This document shows positions 34,183 to 42,950 of a DNA stretch of 64,000 bases, one piece after another; position 1 is the stretch's first letter, and each line of letters starts with the position of its first letter. The notes beneath the pieces are model-generated. The model saw only the letters and a program-made list of their open reading frames with translations. It searched no databases and was not told the DNA's origin. The stretch comes from Kingella potus (GTDB lineage Bacteria; Pseudomonadota; Gammaproteobacteria; Burkholderiales; Neisseriaceae): NCBI RefSeq assembly GCF_900451175.1, contig NZ_UGJJ01000001.1:186001-250000 (forward strand), in the 5' to 3' direction. A program made the position numbers and the translations under genes.

Positions 34183-34653
34183 TTATCTGCAGTATTTGGA
34201 AACATCCTGGTTGAAGCGTTGGATCAGGGCTTCGCGCTTGTCGGTTTTCGCGGTTTGGGCGTACGACAGATTCATTTGCGCGGTTTTGCAGTTGGCTTCC
34301 GCCGCCTGCTTGTTCTGCTCTTCGATTTCTTTGTTGCGCTGTTCCGCAGCTTTGTTTTCCTCGGCGATTTTCGCGTTTACCGCAGCCTGCTGGTCGGCCA
34401 GCGAAGGTGTGGCATTCGGGTCGCCGACGGTGGTTACCGGAGAAGGCTGTACGGTAGAGTCGGCAGGCGGGGTAACTTTATGGGTGCGTACGTTTATGAT
34501 GGTGGACTGCGTAGGCTTGAGGCCGCGCGGCACGTCGGAGTATTTGTTGTAGCCGCCTTTGTCTTTCCAGCGGTAAATCTCTTTGGCATACAGGCTGCCC
34601 GACACCAGAAAACCACCCAACAACAGGACTTTTGCAATAGGAGTAATGTGCAT
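34183..34653 (-). CDS. Secreted DUF4124-domain protein
   Basis: A 156-residue protein with a signal peptide (MHITPIAKVLLLGGFLVSGSLYA). The DUF4124 motif follows (KEIYRWKDKGGYNKYSDVPRG), then a proline/threonine-rich linker and a charged coiled-coil region (AAVNAKIAEENKAAEQRNKEIEEQ) ending with two cysteines. It is presumably periplasmic. DUF4124 proteins are common in beta- and gamma-proteobacteria and have no settled function. A second DUF4124 protein is encoded at 50339-50830. Confidence 0.82.
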   Translation of the reverse strand: MHITPIAKVLLLGGFLVSGSLYAKEIYRWKDKGGYNKYSDVPRGLKPTQSTIINVRTHKVTPPADSTVQPSPVTTVGDPNATPSLADQQAAVNAKIAEENKAAEQRNKEIEEQNKQAAEANCKTAQMNLSYAQTAKTDKREALIQRFNQDVSKYCR

Positions 34654-34760
34654 CGTTCGTCTCGCTTTTCTAAAAATAACGGAATATAACGGAGATTGTA
34701 CTGTATTTGCCCGTATGCCGCCATGTTATCGGGAAAAGCGTTTTTGGCGGGCGGCAAATA

Positions 34761-34769
34761 TGCTACAAT
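34761..34769 (+). promoter_or_regulatory. Candidate extended -10 promoter for guaB
   Basis: TGCTACAAT matches an extended -10 and lies 44 bases upstream of the guaB ATG. No good -35 is visible, as expected for extended -10 promoters. Confidence 0.5.
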
Positions 34770-34813
34770 TGCGTGCATTTTAAATTTCCAACCGCTGAAA
34801 GGCAAAATGCATT

Positions 34814-36277
34814 ATGCGCATCGTAGAAAAAGCCTACACCTTCGACGACGTTCTGCTCGTTCCCGCCCGTTCCCATGTCCTTCCCCGCGACGTTTCCCTC
34901 AAAACAAAACTCACCCGCGACATCACGCTCAACCTTCCCCTGCTTTCGGCCGCAATGGACACCGTAACCGAAGCCCGCCTGGCCATTTCTATGGCGCAGG
35001 AAGGCGGCATCGGCATCATCCATAAAAACATGACTCCCGAAATGCAGGCCAGAGCCGTGGAAAAAGTCAAACGCCACGAAAGCGGCATTGTCAAAGATCC
35101 GGTTACCGTCGCCCCCGACGTGCTCATCGGCGAGCTTTTGGAAATACGCGCCCAGCGCAAACGCAAAATGTCCGGTCTGCCCGTGGTGGAAAACGGCAAA
35201 GTGGTCGGCATTGTTACCAACCGCGACCTGCGTTTCGAAAGCCGCCTGGATTTGCCGGTTTCCGCCATTATGACCCCGCGCGAACGCCTGGTTACCGTGG
35301 CCGAGGGCACCAGCATCGAAGAAGCCCGCGAGCTGATGCACGCGCATAAAGTGGAGCGTGTTTTGGTGTTGAACGGCAAAGACGAACTCAAAGGCCTGAT
35401 TACCGTAAAAGACATTCTGAAAACCACCGAATTTCCCAATGCCAACAAAGATTCCGAAGGCCGCCTGCGCGTGGGGGCGGCTGTCGGCACGGGAGCGGAC
35501 ACCGAAGAGCGCGTGTGCGCGCTGGTTGCCGCCGGTGCGGATGTGATTGTTGTCGATACCGCCCACGGCCACAGCCAGGGCGTGCTCGACCGTGTGCAAT
35601 GGGTAAAGGAAAACTTCCCGCAGGTGCAGGTTATCGGCGGCAATATCGCCACCGCCCAAGCCGCGCTGGATTTGGTTGCCGCCGGTGCGGATGCGGTAAA
35701 AGTGGGTATCGGCCCGGGTTCGATCTGCACCACCCGCATCGTGGCCGGAGTGGGCGTGCCGCAGCTTACCGCCATCCATAATGTGGCCGAAGCCCTGAAA
35801 GACACCGGCGTTCCGCTGATTGCCGACGGCGGCATCCGCTTCTCGGGCGACATTGCCAAAGCTCTGGCGGCAGGCGCATCCAGCGTGATGCTGGGCGGTA
35901 TGTTTGCCGGTACGGAGGAAGCCCCCGGAGAAATCGAGCTTTACCAGGGGCGTTCGTACAAATCCTATCGCGGCATGGGTTCGCTCGGTGCGATGAGCCA
36001 GGGTTCGAACGACCGCTATTTCCAAGACAAACAGGAAAGTGCCGACAAATACGTTCCCGAAGGCATCGAAGGCCGTGTTCCTTACAAAGGCCCGATTGTC
36101 AATATTATCCACCAGCTTACCGGCGGCCTGCGCTCAAGCATGGGCTACCTCGGCTGCGCCACCATCGGCCAAATGCACGAAAAAGCCGAGTTTGTGGAAA
36201 TCACTTCGGCGGGCATGAGCGAATCGCACGTCCACGATGTGCAGATTACGAAAGAGGCTCCGAACTACCACCGCTGA
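34814..36277 (+). CDS. guaB: Inosine-5'-monophosphate dehydrogenase
   Basis: A 487-residue enzyme oxidising IMP to XMP with NAD, the committed step to GMP. The catalytic barrel is interrupted by two CBS domains (about residues 95-200; IVKDPVTVAPDVLIGELLEI and PVSAIMTPRERLVTV). The active-site loop GIGPGSICTTRIVAGVGVPQ has the catalytic Cys, and the flap is in GMGSLGAMSQGS. AAAGG lies about a dozen bases before the ATG. The length is standard. Confidence 0.97.
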   Translation: MRIVEKAYTFDDVLLVPARSHVLPRDVSLKTKLTRDITLNLPLLSAAMDTVTEARLAISMAQEGGIGIIHKNMTPEMQARAVEKVKRHESGIVKDPVTVAPDVLIGELLEIRAQRKRKMSGLPVVENGKVVGIVTNRDLRFESRLDLPVSAIMTPRERLVTVAEGTSIEEARELMHAHKVERVLVLNGKDELKGLITVKDILKTTEFPNANKDSEGRLRVGAAVGTGADTEERVCALVAAGADVIVVDTAHGHSQGVLDRVQWVKENFPQVQVIGGNIATAQAALDLVAAGADAVKVGIGPGSICTTRIVAGVGVPQLTAIHNVAEALKDTGVPLIADGGIRFSGDIAKALAAGASSVMLGGMFAGTEEAPGEIELYQGRSYKSYRGMGSLGAMSQGSNDRYFQDKQESADKYVPEGIEGRVPYKGPIVNIIHQLTGGLRSSMGYLGCATIGQMHEKAEFVEITSAGMSESHVHDVQITKEAPNYHR

Positions 36278-36299
36278 CCCGCATCTGCCATCTGTGTAC

Positions 36300-36339
36300 A
36301 GGCCGTCTGAAAACGGGAAAACCGTTTTTCAGACGGCCT
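36300..36339 (+). terminator. DUS-pair hairpin terminator after guaB
   Basis: AGGCCGTCTGAAAACGG-type arm (36300) pairs with its complement ending 36339, followed by TTTTT; 23 bases behind the stop. Confidence 0.8.
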
Positions 36340-36374
36340 TTTTGCCGCCCGGGCGAACGCGATGAATATCCGGT

Positions 36375-36404
36375 TTGTCCCCCTCCTGTAAATTTATGTT
36401 ATCT
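36375..36404 (+). promoter_or_regulatory. Candidate promoter for the DASS transporter
   Basis: TTGTCC at 36375-36380 and TTATCT at 36399-36404 are separated by 18 bases, about 60 bases upstream of the ATG. Moderate match only. Confidence 0.35.
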
Positions 36405-36463
36405 TAGCGGCCGCAGCACGCTTTTATTTAAGAAAAACTTTGCAAATTTTTAGGAGGGACTCC

Positions 36464-37879
36464 ATGACGACCAACCAAAACCAAGACGGCGGCCAGCCGG
36501 AAAACACCCAGCTGCTCAGCGCGCAGGCTCCGATAACGGACTTTCGCGGCCTGATGATTGCGGTGGCCGCTGCCGTTATCAGCGCGGTTCTCTACCAAAT
36601 CCTGCCCTACGACAGCAATGTCAATAAGGGGCTGACCATTCTCGCCTTCGTGGCGATTATGTGGTTTACCGAAGCGGTGCATATCACCGTTACCGCGCTG
36701 ATTGTGCCGCTGTTCGCCATCCTGTTCAAAATCCCGGATATGGATACGAAGCAGGCGCTGGCGGGCTTTTCCGACCCGATTATCTATGTGTTTTTCGGCG
36801 GCTTTGCGCTGGCCACCGCGCTGCATATGCAAAAACTCGACCGCAAAATCGCGGTGTGGCTGATTTCGCTCTCGCGCGGCAACACCTTTGTGGCGGTGCA
36901 TCTGCTGTTTGCCGTTACCGCCGTGCTGTCGATGTGGATCAGCAACACGGCCACGGCGGCAATGATGCTGCCGCTGGCGATGGGGCTGATGGGGCATTTG
37001 GACAAAGAAAAAGACCGCAACACTTTTGTGTTTGTGCTGCTGGGCATCGCCTACTGCGCCAGTATCGGCGGGCTGGGTACGGTGGTGGGTTCGCCGCCCA
37101 ACGCGATTGCCGCCAAAGCCTTAAACCTCGATTTTGCCGGCTGGTTGAAATACGGGCTGCCGATGATGCTCGCGCTGCTGCCGCTGATGCTGTTTTCGCT
37201 GTTTGTCGTATTGAAGCCCAACCTGTCGGCCAAAGTGAAAGTGGAACACGAAGACATCCCGTGGACGCTGCACCGCGTGATTGCGCTGCTGATTTTCCTT
37301 GCCGCCGCCGTGGCATGGGTGATGGGCGAACAGATCAAACAGCATCTGGGCATCAAAAGCCCCGACTCTTTCGTCGCGCTGACTGCCGCCGTGGCCGTAG
37401 TGGTGTTCGGCGTGGTGCGCTGGCGCGAAGTTGCCCGCAACACCGACTGGGGCGTGCTGCTTCTTTTCGGCGGCGGCATCGCACTCAGCACCCTGCTGCA
37501 AAAATCCGGCGCGTCTGCCGCACTCGGACAGGAAATGGCCGGCGCGTTTGTCCAAGCCCATCCCTTCCTGGTGATTTTGGCTGTGGCGACTTTCATTATT
37601 TTCCTGACCGAGTTCACCAGCAACACCGCCTCCGCCGCCCTTTTGGTGCCGGTATTCGCCAGCGTTGCCGAGCAGATGGGTATGCCTAAGGAAGTGCTGG
37701 TGATGATCATCGGCATCGGCGCGTCGTGCGCATTCATGCTGCCCGTGGCCACTCCGCCCAACGCCATCGTGTTCGGCACGGGGCTGGTTACCCAGCGCGA
37801 TATGCTTAAAGTCGGGATGGTGCTGAATATACTGAGTATTATCTTAGTGTCGCTGTGGGCCTATTTCTTCCTGATGTAG
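36464..37879 (+). CDS. DASS-family (SLC13) sodium:anion symporter
   Basis: A 471-residue inner-membrane protein with about a dozen hydrophobic helices. Both Ser-Asn-Thr motifs that bind sodium and carboxylate are present (SNTATAAMMLP and SNTASAALLVP), each followed later by a GSPPNAI or TPPNAIV loop. This fits the divalent anion:sodium symporter family, whose substrates are C4-dicarboxylates, citrate or sulfate; the exact one is unknown. ATG 36464 has a strong TAGGAGGG site 8 bases upstream. Monocistronic, with a hairpin after the stop. Confidence 0.9.
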   Translation: MTTNQNQDGGQPENTQLLSAQAPITDFRGLMIAVAAAVISAVLYQILPYDSNVNKGLTILAFVAIMWFTEAVHITVTALIVPLFAILFKIPDMDTKQALAGFSDPIIYVFFGGFALATALHMQKLDRKIAVWLISLSRGNTFVAVHLLFAVTAVLSMWISNTATAAMMLPLAMGLMGHLDKEKDRNTFVFVLLGIAYCASIGGLGTVVGSPPNAIAAKALNLDFAGWLKYGLPMMLALLPLMLFSLFVVLKPNLSAKVKVEHEDIPWTLHRVIALLIFLAAAVAWVMGEQIKQHLGIKSPDSFVALTAAVAVVVFGVVRWREVARNTDWGVLLLFGGGIALSTLLQKSGASAALGQEMAGAFVQAHPFLVILAVATFIIFLTEFTSNTASAALLVPVFASVAEQMGMPKEVLVMIIGIGASCAFMLPVATPPNAIVFGTGLVTQRDMLKVGMVLNILSIILVSLWAYFFLM

Positions 37880-37902
37880 AAGCAGCCGTACACAATACAA
37901 AC

Positions 37903-38451
37903 AGGCCGTCTGAAAATCCGCAGTCTGCGTTTTCAGACGGCCTTTACCCGAAGGTTAAGGAACGCGTGCGTCGCTGTGGCGACACACCCTACATTAACGG
38001 CAGAGGCCGTCTGAAAACCCTTGTTTAACGGTTTTCAGACGGCCTGTTTGCATTGCTGTACGACACACCATGCGTTCGGTATCGGCAGGAGAAGGTAAAA
38101 CAGCAAGCTGCCTGCTTATCCTTGTTCGGACGAAAACACAATCTCTGCCATCAAGGTGGATGTGCCGCACAGCGACGCACGCGTTTATCGTGCCGTACGC
38201 CTGTTTGCTGGTAAGAATACGAAAGGCCGTCTGAAAATCCGCAGTCTGCGTTTTCAGACGGCCTTTCGTATTAGAGAACAACACGCAAATATCCGTCATG
38301 CTGTTTGCACCCGGGTAGGGTGTGTGGCGCAGCCACGCACGCGGTTTCAGAATAGTTGCAAAACAAAGAACACGTGCGTCGCTGTGCGGCACGCGCTACA
38401 TCAGCGGCAGAGGCCGTCTGAAACCTTTGTTTAACGCTTTTCAGACGGCCT
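37903..38451. repeat. Cluster of DUS hairpins and REP-like repeats between the DASS gene and scpA
   Basis: Four inward DUS pairs lie at 37903-37943, 38004-38045, 38224-38264 and 38410-38451. The first and third are identical over 43 bases (37903-37945 and 38224-38266). REP-like copies occur at about 37960-37993, 38153-38183, 38315-38344 and 38370-38400. The last hairpin overlaps the scpA stop. The first serves as the DASS-gene terminator. No gene is supported in the 560 bases. Confidence 0.75.
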
Positions 38452-39358
38452 GTTCGGCTTCCGAGGCCGTCTGAAAAGCGTGTGCTTCGTTTTGCGTCAT
38501 GTCCGCGCCTTCGTGCAGGGCGATTTCGATTTCGCCGCAGGGTTCGTTTTGGCAGATGAGGATGAGGCCTTCCTTGGCCAGTTCGAGCAGGGCGATAAAG
38601 CTGACGACGACATAGGCCGGACCTTGTTCGGGACGGAACAGGCGGCTGAAGCGGCAGGGTGCGTCGGCGAGACGGCGCAAAATGGCGGCCATTTGGGCGC
38701 GTACGGACAGGGCTTCTCGGACGACGCGGTGGCTTTTGTTGCGGTCGGCGCGGGAGAGGATGGCCAACCAGGCCTGGGTGAGGTCGGCAGTCTGCACTTC
38801 GGGCAGACGGGTTTCGGCGGCAATTTCAAGCGGGAGGTAGGCCCAGAGGAAGTCGCGGCCGGCGCGGGGGAGTGCGTCGAGATTTTGCGCGGCGAGCTTC
38901 ATCTGCTCGTAGGCAAGCAGGCGGCGGACAAGTTCGGCACGCGGATCTTCTTCGTTTTCTTCTTCCGTGCTTTCCTGACGCGGCAGGAGCAGGCGGGATT
39001 TGATTTCAATCAGGACGGCGGCCATCAGCAGGTATTCGGCGGCCAAGTCGAACTGCCGGGCTTCGATGCGGGCGATGTAGTGCAGGTATTGCTCCGTGAT
39101 GCGCAGCATGGGGATGTCGAGTACGTCGATGTTTTGCTTGCGGATGAGGTAGAGCAGCAGATCGAGCGGGCCCTGGAAGCTGCCGAGGATGATTTGCAGC
39201 GCGTCAGGGGGGATGAAGAGATCGGGGGGAAGGTCGGTTACGGCTTGGCCGAAGATATGGGCAACGGCATTTGCAGGCTGCTCCGCCGCCGCTCCGCCGG
39301 CGGTCAATGCGGCCTGCGGGGCGTGTGCGGACGGGTTTCCGGCGGCGGACGGGTTCAT
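38441..39358 (-). CDS. scpA: Segregation and condensation protein A
   Basis: A 305-residue kleisin that bridges SMC/ScpB in chromosome condensation. After an Ala-rich N-terminal extension come the ScpA marks FQGPLDLLLYLIRKQNIDVLDIP, the region LAAEYLLMAAVLIEIKSRLLLP, and the C-terminal winged-helix VVVSFIALLELAKEGLILICQ. ATG 39358 overlaps the upstream mtnP stop by four bases (ATGA), indicating coupling. The stop TGA lies inside a DUS, so the final residues QAV are DUS-encoded. scpB is not adjacent. Confidence 0.92.
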   Translation of the reverse strand: MNPSAAGNPSAHAPQAALTAGGAAAEQPANAVAHIFGQAVTDLPPDLFIPPDALQIILGSFQGPLDLLLYLIRKQNIDVLDIPMLRITEQYLHYIARIEARQFDLAAEYLLMAAVLIEIKSRLLLPRQESTEEENEEDPRAELVRRLLAYEQMKLAAQNLDALPRAGRDFLWAYLPLEIAAETRLPEVQTADLTQAWLAILSRADRNKSHRVVREALSVRAQMAAILRRLADAPCRFSRLFRPEQGPAYVVVSFIALLELAKEGLILICQNEPCGEIEIALHEGADMTQNEAHAFQTASEAEQAV

Positions 39359-40068
39359 GGCGTGCGCCAGTCTGCCAGCAGGCGGCGGATTTGGGCGATG
39401 GTGTGGCGCGAATGGCGGTCGCGCTCTTGCGGCGCGGTGTCGCAGGCGGCAACAATGCCGCACAGGCAGGCGTAGGGCAGGCCATCTTCGCGGGCGAGGA
39501 TGGCTTCGGGCATTCCGGTCATGCCGTAAATGTCTGCACCGTCGCGGCTCAGGCGGATGGTTTCCGCACGGGTGGGGCTGCGCGGCCCCTGGATGCAGGC
39601 ATACACGGCCTGCGTCAGAACGGGTGTGCCGCAGGCAGCTGCATGGCCGGCCAGGGCTTGGCGCAGGACGGGGTCGTAAGGCTCGGTAAAGTCGGTACGC
39701 ACGACTTGGCGGCCGTCGTTTTCAAAGAAGGTGGCGGCACGGCCGCAGGTGTAGTCGATAAGGTCGTGGGGCAGCACCAGCGATCCTGCGGGCAGCGCGG
39801 GATTCAGCGATACGGCGGCAGATACGGCGATGATTTCTTCCGCACCGGCTTCGCGCAAGGCGCGGATATTGGCGCGGTAGTTGATTTCGTGTGGGGCAAG
39901 GCTGTGGTTGAGGCCGTGGCGGGCGAGGAAAAGGATTTCGCGTCCGACGACGCGCCCGCTCAGCAGCGGGGCGGAAGGCAGGCCGTAGGGCGTGCGCACG
40001 ATGCGCCGGCCGGTAATTTCGAGTTCGGGAATGTGGGTAAGGCCGCTGCCTCCGATAACTGCCAGCAT
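39355..40068 (-). CDS. S-methyl-5'-thioinosine / methylthioadenosine phosphorylase
   Basis: A 237-residue PNP/MTAP-family phosphorylase for salvage of methylthio-nucleosides from polyamine and SAM metabolism. MLAVIGGSGL starts the fold, followed by LARHGLNHSLAPHEINYRANI, QAVYACIQGPRSPTRAE and the substrate-pocket GADIYGMTGMPEAILARE. Bacterial members of this size often prefer methylthioinosine. ATG 40068 is chosen because the upstream open frame is DUS-rich and non-conserved in appearance. It overlaps scpA by 4 bases. A TACAAT -10 candidate lies at 40098-40103 (minus strand). Confidence 0.85.
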   Translation of the reverse strand: MLAVIGGSGLTHIPELEITGRRIVRTPYGLPSAPLLSGRVVGREILFLARHGLNHSLAPHEINYRANIRALREAGAEEIIAVSAAVSLNPALPAGSLVLPHDLIDYTCGRAATFFENDGRQVVRTDFTEPYDPVLRQALAGHAAACGTPVLTQAVYACIQGPRSPTRAETIRLSRDGADIYGMTGMPEAILAREDGLPYACLCGIVAACDTAPQERDRHSRHTIAQIRRLLADWRTP

Positions 40069-40158
40069 GGCGGGTGGTCCGTTGGAAAAAAGGCGGCATT
40101 GTAAACGATGTGCGCAAGGGCGGGAAACGCGGAGGCCGTCTGAAAAAACGCTTTGGTC

Positions 40159-40164
40159 TATAAT
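40159..40164 (+). promoter_or_regulatory. Consensus -10 for the EamA-family gene
   Basis: TATAAT at 40159-40164, 37 bases before the ATG. A DUS (40133-40144) sits in the -35 region, and no better -35 is visible. Confidence 0.5.
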
Positions 40165-40200
40165 GCGCCGCCTCAATCTTTAAAATAAGAAAAGCACAAT

Positions 40201-41082
40201 ATGTCCGCAAACCCCGAAAAATACGCCGCGCCGCTGCTGATAATCGGCTGCGTGGTGTTCGGGCTGGGAAGCCTGATTGTCAAATTCGTGCCCATCGGCA
40301 GCTTTGCCGCCGCATGGTGGCGGCTTTTGGTGGCGGGCATGGTTTTCTGGCTGCTGATGCGCCGCTTCGGCCAACGCCTGCCGCAAAGCCGCGCCGCCGT
40401 CTGCTACGCCCTGCTCTCGGGTGCGGCACTCGGCTTCGATCTCGCGCTGTGGCACGAAAGCATACACGCCGTCGGCCCCGGTATTTCCACCCTGCTCAAC
40501 AGCCTGCAAATCTTTTTTCTTTCCGCCATCGGTTTTCTCTTTTTCGGCGAAAAACTTTCCCGCCTGCAAACAGCCAACCTCTTTCTCGCCGCCGCCGGCG
40601 TGGCGATGATTGCCGCTCCCGAATTCGGCCGCAACAGCGGCGCGGCCTGGGGCTTTGCCGCCGGCATTGTTTCCGGTGCGATGCTTGCCCTGTCGATGGC
40701 GGCCGTACGCAAAACCCATCAGGCCGAACCCGTCGCCCTGTTTCCCCTGATGCTGCTGGTGAGCGCGGGCGGCATACTGGCCCTGACCCTGCCCGCATTG
40801 GTATTCGACGCACACCGCTTCTACCCCGCCACCCTGCGCGACATCTTCCTGATACTGGTTTACGGCATCGTGATGCAGTGCTTTGCCTGGGGGCTGATTG
40901 CCTACGCCATCCCCCTGCTCTCCCTGTCGCTGACCGGCCTTTTGCTGCTGAGCGAACCCGTGGCCGCGCTGGCCATCGACTTCCTCCTGCTGGGCAAACC
41001 GATTACCGCCGTGCAGTGGTGCGGTGCCGCGCTCACCCTGTTTTCCATCTACCTCGGCTCACTCAAAAGCAAGGCGCACTGA
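40201..41082 (+). CDS. DMT-superfamily (EamA) transporter
   Basis: A 293-residue inner-membrane protein with about ten helices in two EamA repeats (GSLIVKFVPIGSFAAAWWRLL in the first, AIPLLSLSLTGLLLLSEPVAAL in the second). The conserved Pro/Glu segment LLLLSEPVAA is typical of the drug/metabolite transporter superfamily, often exporters of amino acids or metabolites. The substrate is unknown. It is transcribed divergently from mtnP-scpA. Confidence 0.88.
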   Translation: MSANPEKYAAPLLIIGCVVFGLGSLIVKFVPIGSFAAAWWRLLVAGMVFWLLMRRFGQRLPQSRAAVCYALLSGAALGFDLALWHESIHAVGPGISTLLNSLQIFFLSAIGFLFFGEKLSRLQTANLFLAAAGVAMIAAPEFGRNSGAAWGFAAGIVSGAMLALSMAAVRKTHQAEPVALFPLMLLVSAGGILALTLPALVFDAHRFYPATLRDIFLILVYGIVMQCFAWGLIAYAIPLLSLSLTGLLLLSEPVAALAIDFLLLGKPITAVQWCGAALTLFSIYLGSLKSKAH

Positions 41083-41232
41083 CTTTTCGTGTAAAATCGC
41101 GCCCCTGCCCGCCAAGGCCGTCTGAAAACACATCCGGCCGGCAAACCTGCCCGTAGCAAACACGCAAAGCATCCTTTCAGACGGCCTCCCGCACCGCATT
41201 CCCGACCAACCCGAATCGAAACAAGGAACCCC

Positions 41233-41700
41233 ATGAACATCATCACGCCCAACCTCGACGGCACCCACCTGCGCATCGGCATCGTCCAAGCCCGTTTCAC
41301 CAACGAAGTCGGCTCCGCCATGCTCGAAGCCGCCGCCGCCAAACTGCGCGAACTCGGCGTAAAAGACGAGAACATCACCGCCGCCACCGTACCCGGCGCA
41401 CTCGAAATCCCCCTTGTGCTGCAATCCATGGCCGGCACCCAGCAATTCGACGCACTCATCGCCGTCGGCTGCGTCATCCGAGGCGAAACCTACCACTTCG
41501 AGCTGGTCTCCAACGAATCCGCCGCCGGCATCACCCGCACCACCCTCGATTACAGCATCCCCATCGCCAACGCCGTCCTCACCACCGAAAACGACGAACA
41601 GGCACACGCACGCATCGTCGAAAAAGCACAAGAAGCCGCCATAGCCGCCGTCGAATGCGGCAACCTCGTCAATACCCTACTCGGCGAACAGGAAGACTAA
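41233..41700 (+). CDS. ribH: 6,7-dimethyl-8-ribityllumazine synthase
   Basis: A 155-residue enzyme for the penultimate step of riboflavin synthesis, forming lumazine capsids or pentamers. Motifs include VQARFTNEVGSAMLEAA, TVPGALEIPLVLQ and the active-site AVGCVIRGETYHFELVSNES with the catalytic His. An AAGGAA site precedes ATG. It is followed by nusB, the common ribH-nusB pairing, 91 bases downstream. The leader carries two DUS (41115, 41176); no FMN riboswitch is apparent. Confidence 0.95.
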   Translation: MNIITPNLDGTHLRIGIVQARFTNEVGSAMLEAAAAKLRELGVKDENITAATVPGALEIPLVLQSMAGTQQFDALIAVGCVIRGETYHFELVSNESAAGITRTTLDYSIPIANAVLTTENDEQAHARIVEKAQEAAIAAVECGNLVNTLLGEQED

Positions 41701-41791
41701 ACCTCCCGCCGACGGCCCGCAGCAAGCCGCAGGCCGTCTGAAAACCGCCCTGCACCGCCCGAACCCGTTTCCGGCACAATAAAGGAATACC

Positions 41792-42220
41792 ATGAAAGCC
41801 AGCCCCCGCCGCCGCGCCCGCGAATTTACCGTACAGGCACTCTACCAATGCGCCCTCAACGGCGCGTCCGCCCCCCAAGTGGCGCAAAACATCCGCGAAG
41901 CCTCCGACTACCCCCGCGCCGACGGCGAACTCTTCACCGCCCTCTTCTTCGGCGCACACAGCAACAGCAGCGAATACATGCGCCGCATCCGCCCCCTGCT
42001 CGACCGCGACGAAAAAGACATCAACCCCGTCGAACGCGCCATCCTCCTCATGGCCTGCCACGAACTGGCCGCCATGCCCGAAACCCCCTACCCCGTCATC
42101 ATCAACGAAGCCATCGAAGTGACCAAAACCTACGGCGGCACCGACAGCCACAAATTCATCAACGGCATCCTCGACAAACTCGCCGCCGAGCTGCGCCCCA
42201 ACGACCCGAAACGGCATTGA
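41792..42220 (+). CDS. nusB: Transcription antitermination factor NusB
   Basis: A 142-residue all-helical factor for rRNA antitermination with NusE. RRRAREFTVQALYQCALNG at the N-terminus and ERAILLMACHELAAMPETPYPVIINEAIEVTKTYGG are diagnostic. An AAAGGAA site precedes the ATG. The last stop base starts a DUS, the first of a tandem DUS pair. Confidence 0.96.
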   Translation: MKASPRRRAREFTVQALYQCALNGASAPQVAQNIREASDYPRADGELFTALFFGAHSNSSEYMRRIRPLLDRDEKDINPVERAILLMACHELAAMPETPYPVIINEAIEVTKTYGGTDSHKFINGILDKLAAELRPNDPKRH

Positions 42221-42271
42221 GGCCGTCTGAAAAAGGCCGTCTGAAAACACAAACAGGTTTTCAGACGGCCT
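42220..42271 (+). terminator. Tandem DUS plus inverted DUS after nusB
   Basis: Two direct DUS (42220-42231, 42234-42245) face one inverted DUS (42260-42271), so either direct copy can pair with the inverted one. Confidence 0.65.
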
Positions 42272-42311
42272 CAACCGCAGCGGCACAACCCCGACAGCGA
42301 CAAAACACAGC

Positions 42312-42950
42312 ATGAACACCGAAAACAGCTTCCGCGACACACTCGAGGCCCTGGGCAGGCAGGCAAAACGGCAAAGCGAAGCCGAAAAAGCCAAACAGCG
42401 CGCAAACGCGAAACAGCAGGCAGAGGAACCCGATTTCGCCGCCCTGATGGCCGACGTAACACCACTAAAAAACACCAACCGCCGCCCACCCGAACGCGAC
42501 ACCACCCCCATCAAACCCCGCCCGAAAGACAATGCCCGCGACGACGACGACGGCAACTTCTACATCGGCGACGGACAATGGACGGACATCCCCGCCGAAT
42601 TCAGCAAAAACGGACGCGGCCAAGCCGACATCAAACGCCTGCAAAGCGGCTACTACGCCGTCTGCGCCGATGTCGACCTCCACGGCTACACGCAGGAAGA
42701 AGCCCAGCAGGTACTCAACGAATTTATCGTTTTCGTGCAAAAACGCGGCGTATGCGGCGAAATCATCCACGGCAGCGGCCTCGGCTCGGCAGGCTACCGC
42801 CCGAAACTGAAACACCTCGTCCGCCGCTGGCTGATGCTGCACCCCGAAGTGCTGGCCTACGCCGAGCCGCATAAAGGCAACGACGGCGCAGTGAGAATCC
42901 TGCTGAAACGGCGGCGCGGCCCGGAAGAAGAAAACGGCCAAACACCCTGA
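42312..42950 (+). CDS. Smr-domain (MutS2 C-terminal-like) protein
   Basis: A 212-residue protein. The N-terminal ~90 residues are charged and low-complexity (RQAKRQSEAEKAKQRANAKQ). The C-terminal Smr domain is clear, with DLHGYTQEEAQQVLNEFI and EIIHGSGLGS, ending in PHKGNDGAVRILLKR. Smr domains are nucleases or RNA-binding modules; stand-alone proteins of this size (SmrA/SmrB type) act on DNA junctions or stalled ribosome mRNA. The exact role here is unknown. There is no strong Shine-Dalgarno. Confidence 0.85.
   Translation: MNTENSFRDTLEALGRQAKRQSEAEKAKQRANAKQQAEEPDFAALMADVTPLKNTNRRPPERDTTPIKPRPKDNARDDDDGNFYIGDGQWTDIPAEFSKNGRGQADIKRLQSGYYAVCADVDLHGYTQEEAQQVLNEFIVFVQKRGVCGEIIHGSGLGSAGYRPKLKHLVRRWLMLHPEVLAYAEPHKGNDGAVRILLKRRRGPEEENGQTP

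Noticed and set aside
41083..41232. FMN riboswitch upstream of ribH
   Set aside because: The leader is too short and is dominated by two DUS; no conserved RFN-element segments are visible.
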